From Stictocephala bisonia (Eukaryota; Arthropoda; Insecta; Hemiptera; Membracidae), in contig JAQJVL010000201.1 of assembly GCA_035578905.1 (NCBI GenBank), positions 558,001-622,000 on the forward strand: 64,000 nucleotides of DNA, read 5' to 3'. How positions within the stretch are numbered: position 1 is the stretch's first letter; every line of letters begins with the position of its first letter. The translations under genes were made by a program, and so were the position numbers. Below the pieces are notes generated by a model. It ran no database searches. It had not been told where the DNA came from and worked only from the letters and a program-made list of their open reading frames with translations. Positions 1 through 10,904 of the stretch are shown piece by piece.

Positions 1-506
1 TTAGATTTTTACTATTTGTGAGGAAAACGGATGGCTCCGTGATTACGGGTGTAATAGTATCATTATAATCAGAGGTCGTATTAATTCAAGGATGAGTGCT
101 ATTCGGCAATTCCCCTACAAATTACAGCCAGCTTTGTTGACTCTAAATCAAATATTTAAAAAATTGAGATAATTATAAATAGGCTGGACTGGCTGCAATC
201 CCCTCGTGCCCTCAAATAATTAAATATTATATCAAATGTTAAGTAAAACTGAAGCTACATTATCATTACACTCCCCCTTCTAATAAATTAGCAAACATAA
301 TTAAATTTGAAAACGATTAATTAGGAAAACTAAAATTTATCCACTAAAGTCTCCATCAGCAGCGACGACTGGTATCTCTCCCCGAGCTCAACGTCCAGGC
401 AACTCTGGTTCACTAGTGTCACCCCTCCCTTCCCTGGGTTTTGCACATGCGTGTGTGGTATATTGTCGACTGACCGCCTATTGTTGCGTGTGGCAAGCGC
501 ACCACA
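1..506 (-). mobile_element. Partial LTR of a retrotransposon related to the 46.2-52.5 kb element
   Basis: In order, this stretch matches landmarks of the intact LTR at 46207-46901: a TCAGAGG block, GAGTGCTA, CAGCCAGCTTTG, the block GGCTGC then TCCCCTCGTGCCCT at about 197-212, a C-rich stretch, CATGCG, and a final GGCAAGCGCACCACA. The match is patchy, so it is a sister family rather than a copy. On the minus strand the LTR would begin TGTGG at 506. No purine-tract complement follows 506, so 506 looks like an outer edge. The left part runs off the window, so a solo LTR cannot be told from the end of a full element. Confidence 0.6.
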
Positions 507-840
507 TATTATATTATTGTAGATTTTTACCAACTGTTGTAGAGTTTTAAAATGGAATACTTATTCCTAACTTCTTATCATCCTGCGGTAATACAACTTT
601 TAAAAGACATAACCTTATGTTCCTAATTTTTCACAGGACTGTAACTACATTTACACTATTTTGCGTTTTTTTCTTGTGATTAACTCATTTTGTACTTTTT
701 TCATGGCTTTTACATTATTTTTACCATAACCTCCGTATTATACGAGTTTCTACAAATCCCAGGTGGTCCCGGTCTCAATTACCTCGGATAAGCAAGAGTC
801 TACTGTACAAAAATTACATTATTTATAAAATGTTACTTAC

Positions 841-955
841 CTGACTTAATATTCGGAAACCTTTTTTTTAAGAGACCTCTAATAGTAACCATTTCAGGTA
901 AAATATTAGGATGGGCAATCACAAATCTGAAGTCTGGAAGAACAATTTTCCCCTT
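841..955 (-). CDS. mRpL1: Mitochondrial ribosomal protein L1, internal exon (downstream of the 12.3 kb exon)
   Basis: This minus-strand exon follows a TTTTAG acceptor and ends at a CAG/GTAAGT donor. It reads 38 codons plus one base and contains [16 protein letters not shown] and [12 protein letters not shown], a stretch typical of the uL1 fold of bacterial and mitochondrial ribosomal protein L1 (in the family: AHP, MPE, LKKKFP). It opens in phase 0, which fits the donor phase of the exon at 12207-12380. uL1 sits in the L1 stalk of the mitochondrial large subunit and helps release the E-site tRNA. The rest of the C-terminus lies to the left of the window. No frame break is seen. Confidence 0.85.
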
Positions 956-1927
956 CTAAAATAAAATATTCAAATATATAAAGACACAATGTGTGATAAG
1001 ATACAAACAAGCTCATGAGCAAAGCTGGCAAAATATGACTCTAGAAGAAGTGATTTTAGTGCAAAGTACCTAAATTAGAAACAAACATAGAGCAGATAAC
1101 TGTGCTACAACTGAGTCAGGTACACACTATTAGGCTGATTACGATAGCAATAGATTTAGTAAATTCTTTTCTTTACGTTTAAATTGGTTTTTCTTCAAAA
1201 TAAATTTTTTTTACAGTAATAAATTAAACACAAATGCTGGAAACAATTATTCAATTTTAAAAATAGTGCTCATAAACTGGTTTAAAATCAGTAAAATTAT
1301 GTATTTTCTACAAGTCATTGCAAGGGAACTAATTGACATAAGCACTTGCTTCAACTGTAAAATAATAAATAAACTAATGTTCATTTTTTGGAGTTTATTG
1401 AGCTTGATGAGGTCAATGTTTTACAATAAATGAACATAGGACCCCTAACTTGAAGCAAATTGTTCTTTACTCAGTGTCTCTGTCATGGAAGTAGGACAAC
1501 AGTATCACCACTCAGCAATAACCAACTGAAGGACCTAGGTTTGGTGCATGTGACTGGCTGCAGATCGCAGACTACTGAGAATACCTTTTATTCACATCAT
1601 AATTCTGTAAGCTTGTTGTTTTATCAAATAATTGTAGAATGTACTAATTTTAATCGTATTTTATTTCAGCCTATACCAGTCAAATTAAAATTATTGAATA
1701 TTTTATGTCTATCCAGTGAGAAGCACTTTGTCGTTACATTTAAATGCTTGAAGACAGTAGATATTCAATAGTAACTGTACAACAACAACAATACAGACCT
1801 CATGCTAGCATGGCTGGCTGCCAACTATGAGTAATTTTAGTGAACAAAATAATAATTAAAAGAATAAAATAATCAGGCTGGTTAAAAGTGTTTGTCTAAA
1901 CTAGGAAAAATCAAATATATATACTGG
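956..1927. other. mRpL1 intron sequence, nothing recognised
   Basis: AT-rich sequence between the two mRpL1 exons. The short open frame at 1460-1771 has no recognisable motif and no splice context, so it is not called. I see no repeat or gene here. Confidence 0.5.
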
Positions 1928-1996
1928 ATAGAAAAGTTGTAATTCCTAGGGCTGCTATGTATAATAAAGTTATAATATAAAATAGCAATTGAGCAA
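1928..1996 (-). repeat. Dispersed repeat, also at 3113 and 52911
   Basis: On the minus strand this reads GCTCAATTG, an AT tract, then TAGCAGCCCTAGGAATTA followed by CAACTTTT. The same order occurs on the plus strand at 52990-53055, and a partial copy (AGGGTGCTC then an AT tract) lies at about 3117-3150. No coding capacity. It is probably a small non-autonomous element. Confidence 0.5.
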
Positions 1997-1997
1997 T

Positions 1998-2352
1998 TGA
2001 ACATTTTAGTAAATAAACACCGACCGGTTTCGGCAATTATGCCATTTTCTAGGTGTTTACTATTTAATTATCAACAATTTAATTCACTATTTAACTATCA
2101 TTATCAACAACAATTTAATCAACACCATGTTAATACAAAAAAGAAACCCAAAATTCTAAACAATTATACATATAAGAAACAACACACACAATGACAACTA
2201 ACCATCAAATCACAAATATTTACCAATTTAACGAATGTTTTCTTTGTAATGATTGTTTATTTAATTTAATTTGTTTTGTAACAGTTTTGAAAAGTAAACA
2301 CCTATGAAGATGGCATAATTGCCGAAACCAGTCGGTGTTAATTTAATAAAAT
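1998..2352. mobile_element. Inverted pair of Penelope-like hammerhead modules
   Basis: Two inverted copies of about 60 bp (about 1998-2062 and 2286-2352) share the core GGCATAATTGCCGAAACC and flanks AAACACC and GGTGTTT. This arrangement is known from the terminal repeats of Penelope-like retroelements, which carry short hammerhead ribozymes. No reverse transcriptase or GIY-YIG sequence is seen between or beside them, so only terminal-repeat material remains. The short open frames overlapping them are not genes. Confidence 0.5.
2296..2339 (+). ncRNA. Degenerate hammerhead-type ribozyme motif
   Basis: Order of parts: AACACC (2297-2302, stem I), UGAAGA (2305-2310, most of the CUGANGA box), UGGCA-UAAU-UGCC (stem II, 2311-2323), GAAA (2324-2327), CCAGUC (2328-2333, where the short stem III and cleavage site belong), and GGUGUU (2334-2339), which pairs with AACACC. 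The first C of the CUGANGA box is displaced by an inserted UA and stem III is no longer a perfect CCGG, so activity is doubtful. The inverted copy on the minus strand (about 2060 to 2013) keeps CCGGTC but has lost the CUGANGA box. Confidence 0.4.
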
Positions 2353-2640
2353 GTTTAACCTTTTGACTGATAGGAAAAAAAAATTTTTTGTTCTGAAAAT
2401 TGGTAGGATTTTTGGCATGGGCTATCCCAAAAGTGATAGGCCTAAAATGGTGTTTTTGCAAGGTTTTGATTAAAAATCTGTAACTTTAGTAAAAATTGGC
2501 ATATTTGCTTGAAAATAGTTTTGCTTTTTAGGTATTTAAATTGTCTATTGAGGAATAAATATTTCATTGCATAAATATTAAATTTTACACTTATTTATAG
2601 ATCAAAATACATTTTTTTTTTAAGTTTGGACTATAAAAAC

Positions 2641-2695
<55 letters not shown>
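2641..2695. repeat. (TA)n microsatellite
   Basis: About 25 uninterrupted TA dinucleotides inside the mRpL1 intron. Confidence 0.95.
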
Positions 2696-2697
<2 letters not shown>

Positions 2698-2997
2698 TAT
2701 GTAGCGTTATTATTGTAATATATACTAAAAGTACATTTAATTATGAACAGATGCTGAAAATTCGAAGAGTTTTGGTTACAAAATACTATCTTATGAATAT
2801 AATAAGAAAAAATGACTTACGTGTTTTTTAGGTGATCCAAATCAATACTACGTTTTCGTTCAAGGTCGATATTAAAAACGCATTATATGAAACATATTTA
2901 TATTTTTTTAATTAAATTTGATGTATTTAGAAACTAATTTGTGGACATTTGAGTTAATTTAAGGAAAAAATAACATCGTAATAAATTAATTACGCAA

Positions 2998-3110
2998 CAA
3001 CGATATATCGTTGCATATCACTTTTCGACCGAACCGGGAACAACGATATATCATTGTTTATCACTTTTCGGTAATTTTTCCAAAAACGATATATCGTTGT
3101 ATATCAGCCA
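2998..3110. repeat. Three spaced copies of a CGATATATCG palindrome unit
   Basis: Units of about 43 bp start at roughly 2998, 3041 and 3084. Each has AACGATATATCGTTG (the second copy has one change) followed by a tATATCA-type box, and the first two also share CACTTTTCG. The inner CGATATATCG is a perfect palindrome. Function unknown. They could be sub-terminal sites of an element or a local expansion. No coding sequence overlaps. Confidence 0.6.
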
Positions 3111-3455
3111 AAGTTAAGGGTGCTCTATTGTTATTTTATAATATAACTTTTTATGTACTGGGTAATATATTGAGGCTTTTCTAAGCTTATACAGAGTGTA
3201 ATTGTATAACATATATTCATATGACTGTATTTCATGTGCATTAACAACTAGATCAATGAGCAGCTTGACGTCATTGACATTGCAGCCCAATGTGTGAGAG
3301 TATGGTAACACCAAACATTTAATATCAAACATTAATATTTACATATATTCATAATTTTGATAGAAAACATTAAGGTAAATGAAAAAAGATTATTTAAAAA
3401 CTTTTCCCAAATTATATCTTGGGAGTTCAAATATTTCTACAAAATTACATATGCA

Positions 3456-3540
3456 AGTTATGAGGGCTGCACAGAAAGTAGATTACGTTCTTGTATGTAG
3501 CCTCTAGGGGCAGGGCTAGCGCAGCCAAGCATGTGACTAG
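3456..3540 (+). mobile_element. Possible mariner-type terminus
   Basis: After a TA, the sequence reads TGAGGGCTGCACAGAAAGTAG, similar in plan to the mariner end at 62837 (GAGGGCTATTCAGAAAGTAA). No transposase follows and no second terminus was found. A SINE begins at about 3556, so the element may be a relic cut by it. Confidence 0.35.
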
Positions 3541-3555
3541 GTGAACATGCTATAT

Positions 3556-3710
3556 TTACCGGCCCTGTATCTCAGTGGCTAACGCTTCGGAGTGATAGGT
3601 CCAAGGTTCAAATTCCCACTGAGGTACTTCACTAGTTGATTAAAGTTCACACACAGGCTTGTAGCCCATATGAACTGGCAAGTGAAGTTTTAGTTTGAAA
3701 AAAAAGTATG
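3556..3710 (+). mobile_element. tRNA-derived SINE
   Basis: A tRNA-like head shows an A-box region (CTCAGTGGCTAACGC) and a B box (GGTTCAAATTCC at 3605-3616). The body contains GTACTTCACT, ACACAGGC and AACTGGCAAGTGAAGTTTT, then an A-rich tail. The body is shared in inverted orientation with the copy at 4196-4345, which defines a family. It is transcribed by RNA polymerase III and mobilised by a partner LINE if active. It is not a functional tRNA: the head does not continue into a clean acceptor stem. Confidence 0.7.
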
Positions 3711-4195
3711 AAATATCCTTTTTTTCAAAATAACTAGTTTGAAGTTTGTGCAACTCTCTTCACAACATTCAGTGCAGAAAATTAAACATGGATTTTGCAA
3801 AAAGCAACAAATTTTATTATATAGAAATCATTAATATATATATTATTTGAATAACAAGGTTTGAAATTGAATTTTGAGTCCTTCATAGTAAAATGTTAAG
3901 TTACATGACTAAATTTGGCATGTTGACATACCTCCCACACACTTGACATGCTTCTCATTGATATGTGCCACCAATATTTACAGGCATTCCTGCTCAATAA
4001 ATGCCCCAGTAAGGGGAAGGGTGTCTCAAGAGCCAATGACCAAACTTCAAGCACTTGTTATACGAACCATTTTCAAAAAAAACTACATAAATACAAATAA
4101 TATTCTTAATAATTATAAGCAATTGAAGTTTTAAATATTTTTAAAAATCTGCTGAATATTGCAAGAGTAAACACTATGTTTAGTCAATAATTCTT

Positions 4196-4345
4196 TTTCA
4201 AAACTTCACTTGCCAGTTGAAATGGGCCTCCAGGCCTGTATGTAAACTTTATTCAATGAGTGAAGTACCGAACGTTAGCTCAATTGGGGGATTTGAACCT
4301 TGCTCTCTGCAGTCGCCTTAGCCACTGAGCCACCACACCGGCAAC
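4196..4345 (-). mobile_element. tRNA-derived SINE, second copy, opposite strand
   Basis: Read on the minus strand from about 4341: GGTGTGGTGGCTCAGTGG (A-box area), then GGTTCAAATCC (B box), then the body GTACTTCACT and AACTGGCAAGTGAAGTTTT shared with 3556-3710. The two copies are about 490 bp apart and inverted. Confidence 0.7.
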
Positions 4346-5400
4346 AAATAATAAATAATGCAATAGGAACACACAATAAATTATCTTCATGAACATAAGT
4401 ACTAAAATTATAACTGTTAAATGAGAATTTCAAACACAGTTTTAGCGAAGAAATTGCCCAAATATCTTCAAAACTTTTTAGTTTAATGCATATTTCAAGA
4501 TATTCAAAGATTTTTTCAGCTAATTTTGAGCAGGGCCATAGTGGGGAGGGGAAGGGGGTGTTGGAGAGTCAAAACTACCACCCAATAAAAATGTTAGAAA
4601 GAAACATTTTTCATATAAAACATAATCAATGTCTTGTTACAAAATAAAACAATCCTAAAAAACTCTTTACTCTTATAATGGTAACTGTGGGAAAAATTAA
4701 ATGAAATATACCTTTATTATCACTTAACATTTATGGTGTAGCGCAGTTAGAAAACAGGTGACATTTTCAAAATATAATTCTACTACGATTTGTTAAAAAT
4801 AGAGTTAAAACTAGAACAAGTTTGTTGAAAGTTTAAGGTGACAGATCTTCATAAAAAAAAGTTAAAATGATTCTTTTTATACTTTTTATTACATTATTTT
4901 TTATTACATGATAGTTACTGGACCTCATTTTCATTTAAATATTCACTAATCAAGTAATTTTTTTTTATTTGTAAAAACTGTTTTATCTCTTTTTTAAATT
5001 TGGTTATACTGTATCTTCAATTTTTTTAATTCTCAAAGGCAACTTATTATAGGTTATTGACATATATGTGTTTTTTCAAAAAGTTTCAAGCAATGTTTTT
5101 GAAAATTTAAAATTATTTTTGTACTTGTACTATATCCATGACAGTATTTTTCTCTATTTAATGATTCGTAATTACTTTTTGAAAAGAGCAGGAATTTGTA
5201 AAGATAGAGGCATGGCATTGTTAATATTTATAAACGACCGAATAAAGGTTTGCGTTTTTTTTTTTTTTTTTTAAGGTCATACATAATTCTTAAACATTTC
5301 TTTTAAATTTTGAAAATTGTAAATGATTCTGGGGATATGCCCCATAGCTCTATTCTATATCGCATTAAGGAAAAAAAATTAAAGCATAGTAAACTATTAG
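4346..5400. other. No gene seen
   Basis: AT-rich sequence with homopolymer runs, including T-runs near 5255-5272. The open frame at 5068-5274 ends in poly-T and shows no family motif. No repeat border could be placed. Confidence 0.5.
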
Positions 5401-5404
5401 CTTT

Positions 5405-5625
5405 GTTTTAAAATCAATTAAGTTTCGTAGTACCAACATCTGATAGGGTGCCGTACTCATATTTCTTGGCAAACGTGTGAATATCTGGTTTCCAAGTAAG
5501 GTTCTGATCAATAAGAATTCCTAAAAATGTAGTATTATTGATATCTGAATCTAAAGAAATGTTAGTTGAAAAGGCTTTGTTACTTTTCAATGTTTTGAAT
5601 GAAACTGTTACCAACCGTATGCCAC
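5405..5625 (-). pseudogene. LINE reverse transcriptase fragment
   Basis: The minus-strand frame contains TTFLGILIDQNLTWKPDI, a pattern found downstream of the catalytic FADD box in many LINE polymerases (F-LG-x-LD-x-x-L-x-W-x-x-H-I). The flanks are not open. It is a short relic independent of the large LINE at 6.7-10.3 kb. Confidence 0.6.
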
Positions 5626-5639
5626 ACTGCGATTTGGTT

Positions 5640-5930
5640 TACATCCAATAAATTAGAAATTTTACATACACCTCAACAATATCAAAAATATTTTGTTCAA
5701 TATAATTTCTTAATCCAGCTGGTCTATTTTTGGTGGCATTACTAAATGATCCTGTCTCTCTTGGGCCCCGATCGACAGTTTAAAATGTCTTTCGGTCAGG
5801 GGCTAGCCTGCCAGGAAACCGTTCCATGTAAATTCTTCTGGCTTCTGTACTGTTTCCCCCGGTAGCACCATATGCCAAATGTATATCAGAATACTCAATA
5901 TTGCAGAACGTAGCCATCTCATAAATTAAT
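5640..5930 (-). pseudogene. DUF4817/HTH-type transposase N-terminus, broken
   Basis: From a likely start at about 5923 on the minus strand the frame reads MATFCNIEYSDIHLAYG and then NSTEARRIYMERFPGR, followed by a stop and a RETGSF segment. This matches the helix-turn-helix leader of DD41D-type transposases; the intact copy at 26529 has NSREARRLYQEHFPRR and RRLSETGTF in the same order. Only the first 60 or so residues survive and no catalytic domain follows. Confidence 0.65.
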
Positions 5931-6187
5931 TTCAGTGCATTCAACATTTGTCATACTTGTACTGGTCATCGTTACAATTGAGTTTACATCTTCGCTATAA
6001 GTTAACTATTTATTTCGAAAGGTCAGAAAAATTGAGCAATTTTTATTCAAACACAAATTATGAAACAGAATTTATAAAAAAGGGCAGTTAACTTCATTGA
6101 GTAAATAAATGTTGAGATTCTTATCACTCATTTACTAAACTTATTTAATTTCAAGCATTAATATTCATTTACTATAATGCGCAATAC

Positions 6188-6540
6188 TCACAAAAGTTGC
6201 TTTAATTTTTAAAGCATAAAAAATCTTTTAAAAAGTGCATGTTTGCACATTCCTGAAATGTTTAAGGCATGTTCTGGAAAACATAAATATTTAATGTATA
6301 CAAATTTACTTTAAATTGATTATTTTACCAAACTTATGCAACACAACTGACTATGGCATTTTGCTCAATGAACTTAATGTCAATGCTGTTTGTTATTATT
6401 TTAATTTAATAATCATCTGATCAACAATGAAAATAATCAATTTAAAGTAAATTTGTATACATTAAATATTTATGTTTTCCAGAACATGCCTTAAACATTT
6501 CAGGAATGTGCAAATATGCACTTTTTAAAAGTTTTTGTGA
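6188..6540. repeat. Inverted repeat (MITE-like hairpin), arms of about 107 bp
   Basis: The left arm (about 6218-6326) and right arm (about 6430-6536) are near-perfect reverse complements, sharing TTTAAAAAGTGCAT, GAAATGTTTAAGGCATGTTC and TAAATTGATTATTTT. The roughly 100-bp spacer is not coding. A weaker match (CTCACAAAA) extends the arms outward to about 6188. It looks like a non-autonomous foldback or MITE. Confidence 0.8.
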
Positions 6541-6766
6541 GGGAAATATCCGTGCTGCTTCAAAAGAATGCAGTTAGGTAACAGGAAATGCTTCTTGACC
6601 ATTTTTGTATGTATATAGGTCCTTTTAAAAAGGGTACAGTTCCCAGAAGTTGTGAGTGGTCAGGCAGGCCCTGTATTGACAAATACAATACAAATACAAA
6701 TACAAATATCTTTATTGCCATCAAACAAAGTAACTTGCATTAGCAATCGTCTTTACAAGAATCTAT

Positions 6767-9690
6767 TTAAAAGCTATAAACACATTTCTTATCAAAATAA
6801 TCCTTAACACTATAAAAGCTATTTTTAAGGAGGAAACTTTTCACATTTCTTTTAAAGGTAACAAAATTACATTCTTGTTTTAGATTGATTGGAAGGTTAT
6901 TGAAAATTTTTATACAGTTATAAAATGTGTGGTTTTTGAAAAAGTGTGATCTGTGTGGTGGTATGTTATAGTTGTACTTGTTCCTGGTTTTACTATATAA
7001 AGATGGTAGAAATTCAGAGAAAATGTGCTGGTTCCTTTTCATAAAAATAAGTGACTCCAAAATATAAATCGATGGAAAAGTGAGCAAATTGAAATCTTTG
7101 AAGTAGGGGGCACATGATTCTGTTTGGCCAATTCCTGCAATTATCCTCACAGCTCTTTTTTGAAGAATGAAAAGAGTCTTTGTATAAGAGCTCTCAGATC
7201 CCCAAATGGCAACTGCATATGAGAGAAAAGGATATATAAGGGCATAATATGCTGAAAGAAGAATTTCAATGCTGGAATAGGTGGAGAGACGTCTTAATAT
7301 AAAAACTCCTGACGACAAACGGCTCGCGACATGTTCGATGTGAGAGTGAAATTTCAAATTGGCGTCAAGGTGGAGCCCCAGGAATTTTACACCATCTTCC
7401 GCAGTAACGATACTTTCTCCTATGGAAAAGTTTAGGGGAAATGTCTCTTTATGGCCAATGGAAAAATCAAGTAGTTTAGTCTTATTTGAATTGACACACA
7501 AGAAATTTTCTTGGAACCATTGTACAATGTTGTTTGATTCAGTATAGGAGGCGATTTCCAAGTCTTGTCGTGTCTGACGAGATATGGCCAGTGATGTGTC
7601 ATCGGCAAAGAGACACAGGTTCCCCTCAAGGACGCTTGATTTTAAGTCATTTATATATAAAATAAACAGCAACGGGCCCAGGATGGAACCCTGAGGGACT
7701 CCAGAGATGACAAGCTTCTCATCTGAGTATGAAAATGTCATACAGTCTTGATCTATTGAGGGTATCTTTACTATTTGCCTGCGACCGATAAGGAAGGAGG
7801 AGAACCACTTTAGAGCAATGCCCCGAATCCCAATGCTTTCAAGTTTTTCAAGCAGCAGACCATGATTTACCATGTCGAAGGCTTTTCTGAGATCGAAAAA
7901 GACACCCACAACAGATTTTCTTTAATCCAGCTCTTTTACAACTATGTTAATAAGAGAAAACATGGCATCTACAGTAGACTTGCCCTTTAAAAAGCCGAAT
8001 TGACCAGAAAATAAAATACTATATCTATCCATGAAAGAAATCAATCTATTTAAAACTGCTTTCTCAAAAATCTTAGAGAATGAAGATGTTATTGCAATGG
8101 GTCTATAGTTGTCAAGCATTTCCTTTTTTCCTTTCTTAAAAACTGGACTCACAACTGAAAGCTTCAGAAAGTCGGGAAATATTCCAGTTTCAAATGAGCT
8201 GTTGATAATGTTTACTAGAGGATTTGCTAGAAAGTTTGAGCAGGATTTCAGGAGCTTAGACGATACATTATCAGTTCCAGATGCCGTTTTAGGCTGTAAT
8301 GAATTTATCAAATCAATAACTTCTACTACGCTTACAGGTCTTAAGAAGAAGGAATTCGAAGAAGAGTATTCATTAGAAGGGGAACTTGCACTCTTGCCGT
8401 TCAAGTTGGAACACTGTGATAGTCCTATACTTATGAAGAAATCATTGAAAAGGTTGGAGATCTCCTTAGGATGACTGACCAGTTTTCCATTGTTATTTTT
8501 TACAGCAAAATTAAATTCATTATGTGACTTTGAGGTGACCCTATTTTCATTAATAATGTTCCACATGGTCTTCGATTTGTTAGAAGAGTTACTGATTTGT
8601 TTGGACACCTTGAGACACTTTGAAGATTTTATACTATTACGATATTGATATTTCAGTCTTAGGTAGTGTTGTCTTAGCGGGTTTGCTCTCTCTAGATCTT
8701 TGGTAATGAAGTACCACCATCTGACTAAGTCCCGAAGATCAGCCTGCTCTTTGCTTAAGGAAACTTTGCTATAAAACTTTTTCTTTTTGCACCTTATCTT
8801 CTTTTCTGGGAAAGCCTGGTTTATATAAAAAGAAATCGTAGAGATGAAATTCTCCATTTTTGTTTCAACTGAAACTGCGCTATAAACCTCATCCCACTGC
8901 TCATGAGCAAGAAAATGATTAAATATCAACGTGTTTTCCTCAGTGAATGACCGGCAAGAGCGAAACCTCGGTGAAGCATCCCTTTGTGGAGGCAGCTTGA
9001 CTACAGTCATCTGGGCGTGGTGATCTGCCAAGGCAGTCACAAGAACAGATGCAGTGACATGATCTTGAGGAAGATCAGTGTATACGTGATCAATAAGAGA
9101 CCTAGATTCTTTAAACTCCCTCGTAAATGACCAGACAATGTTCCTCAATCCATGACACTCCATGGTATGCACCAGCTCATCAACCTTTAGGCCTGAATCA
9201 GATAAATCTACGTTGAAGTCACCTACCACAAGTGTACTATGATTCGGTGACATAACTTTATCTAGGAATAATGACAAATGACTATAGAAAGCCCTGTGTT
9301 CCTCAAGAGAGGCCGAAAAGGGAGTTGGCTTGTAAACAACCACAATGAGAAAAACTCTTTTATAAAAGCTTACCTTTACAGCCGCCAATTCACACTTGCC
9401 CTCCAGGCAGTACCCCAAAACATCAACCTTCTCGATATTTAGCGTTTCCCTTGCAAAGATACAAACTCCACCTTTACTTAGGTTTCCACGGCAAAAGGAA
9501 GAGACTCCAACATACCCAAGCAACCTCAAAACGTCGAACTCAAACTGTTTCAGGTGATGCTCAGAAATACATATCAAGTCGGGGGCTTCCTTATCAATAG
9601 AAGATTGAAAGACATCAAGCTTACTTTCAAGCCCTTGGATATTTTGATGGAGGACTTTTAGAGCATTACACCCTATATCAGTGATGGAAG
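6767..9690 (-). pseudogene. LINE ORF2: endonuclease plus reverse transcriptase, one in-frame stop
   Basis: The endonuclease starts near KVLHQNIQGL (about 9620) and carries SEHHL, GDFNVDL, DHVYTD and ADHHAQ, the usual apurinic-endonuclease-like blocks. The polymerase carries [37 protein letters not shown] and the catalytic FADD box. The C-terminus includes FLGLHLDANLKFHSHI. A single TAA at 7922-7924 interrupts the frame between the template-grip region and FFDLRKAFD; both sides are in the same frame. No other break is seen across roughly 970 codons. The translation start is uncertain because ORF2 overlaps the end of ORF1 in another frame. Confidence 0.85.
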
Positions 9691-10265
9691 ACTGGGGGAG
9701 GGCTCTAAAAAACCAGCCGAGCCCGTCGCTGACCGATGAGGAAACACAGTCTCGGTGTTTTCAAGAGAGAGCTCCCCCGGCCGCTGACCCCCGGCAAGTG
9801 ATTCCGACCTCCCACAGTGAACCCTTTTCAAAGCTCGAAGCATGAGATAGCCAAGACAACGATTCCCATACTTGCTGAGATGGCGACCATCTTTTGCCAA
9901 ATGACGTCTAGAAATAAAGTGCCAAGTTTTAACAAAACGGACACCAAAGTTCCAGCACATTAACTGAAGCTGGTCATTTAAATCTATCAATGCTGCATCA
10001 CTGATGTCAGCCCGATACAGAATGCTATTTAGGATTATTTGCGATGCTGGAAAGGTTCGTCTTGCTGTGGAAAGCAGGTCTGCCATGTCATTAAGCATTT
10101 CCCGCTTCCCCCAACCTCCATTATAACCTTTACCACCACAGAAACCTTGCTTCAAATTGTTTGTCCCTACATGGAGATATATTACTTTTGGATTTTTCTT
10201 GACATGCCCAAGAAGTTTTTGTTTTATGTGCAGGATTTTAGCCCCAGGATTGCAATCATGATTAA
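9673..10265 (-). pseudogene. LINE ORF1 C-terminal part, SGNH-hydrolase-like
   Basis: From the truncation point the frame reads NPGAKILHIKQK, then YLHVGTNNL and, near the end, DGRHLSKYGN. GTNN and DG-HLS--G are the third block and catalytic Asp/His block of the SGNH/GDSL esterase fold found in ORF1 of CR1-type LINEs. The first catalytic block (GDS-type Ser) is lost by truncation. It ends at 9673 and slightly overlaps ORF2. Confidence 0.75.
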
Positions 10266-10269
10266 ATAC

Positions 10270-10890
10270 TTTAAATTATAATGATGAACCAACCAAGAGA
10301 ATCCTACGTCTTATACCAAGATCATCGGTTCATGGATGTCTACAGAAGTTATTCTAATATGTGCAATGAGTTCAAGCTCCACTACCTACAGATCATACAT
10401 CGACAAAGTCAAGAACTTAGGAATCACTTTTAACAATAACTTAAGTTGGAACAATACAGTCGTTATTGAATGGACAGAACTGTAAGAATGCGTGAGAATG
10501 ATATTCAATATTCATTGAAACTTATGATAATGGCATTTTATTTTTCATTCTGTTTTGATAACATATGTATAGATAATTCTCTTTTTTTCTTATTTTTTTT
10601 ACTCATAAATAAAATTAATATTTAAATTGTGTAGTCTTAATTTAATTACAATAGGTTTTCTTAGCATTTTTTTTGTTAGTCCCTATTAAGAATAATATTA
10701 GATTGTTGGAACCTATTGCTAATGTTTTAATTGATGTTTATATTTTTCTCTTTTATCTTTGTCTTTGTTAGTCTGTAATAATGTTTTCATTTAGGGTTAA
10801 TTGTAAGAGAGGGCCTAGTGGCCCTAAATTCGCCCTTTTGTAAATATTTTGAATGTTTGCAAATAAAGACATTTATTATTACTTTTAGCA
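10270..10890 (+). mobile_element. LINE fragment with 3' end
   Basis: The plus strand contains KVKNLGITFNNNLSWN (about 10410-10455), the post-FADD LINE pattern. From about 10800 it has a 3' UTR with GAGGGCCTAGTGGCCCTAAA, then AATAAA (10862-10867) and a TTATTATTA tail. The polymerase body between these is missing, so the copy is internally deleted. Confidence 0.6.
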
Positions 10891-10904
10891 TGTTAAAGTG
10901 TGGG

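Larger units (their letters stand above)
6660..10268 (-). mobile_element. CR1-like LINE, 5' truncated, nearly intact ORF2
   Basis: The minus-strand element has the end of an SGNH-type ORF1, a full endonuclease plus reverse transcriptase ORF2, and a 3' tail that on the element strand reads (TATTTG)n after AATAAAGA (plus-strand 6680-6720). It is truncated inside ORF1 near 10268, where LINE reading stops and an unrelated plus-strand LINE fragment begins. An SGNH ORF1 with a microsatellite tail fits the CR1/Daphne type of the Jockey superfamily. Confidence 0.85.

Noticed and set aside
3556..3625. A tRNA gene
   Set aside because: The same body follows at a second locus in inverted orientation, so it is a SINE family.
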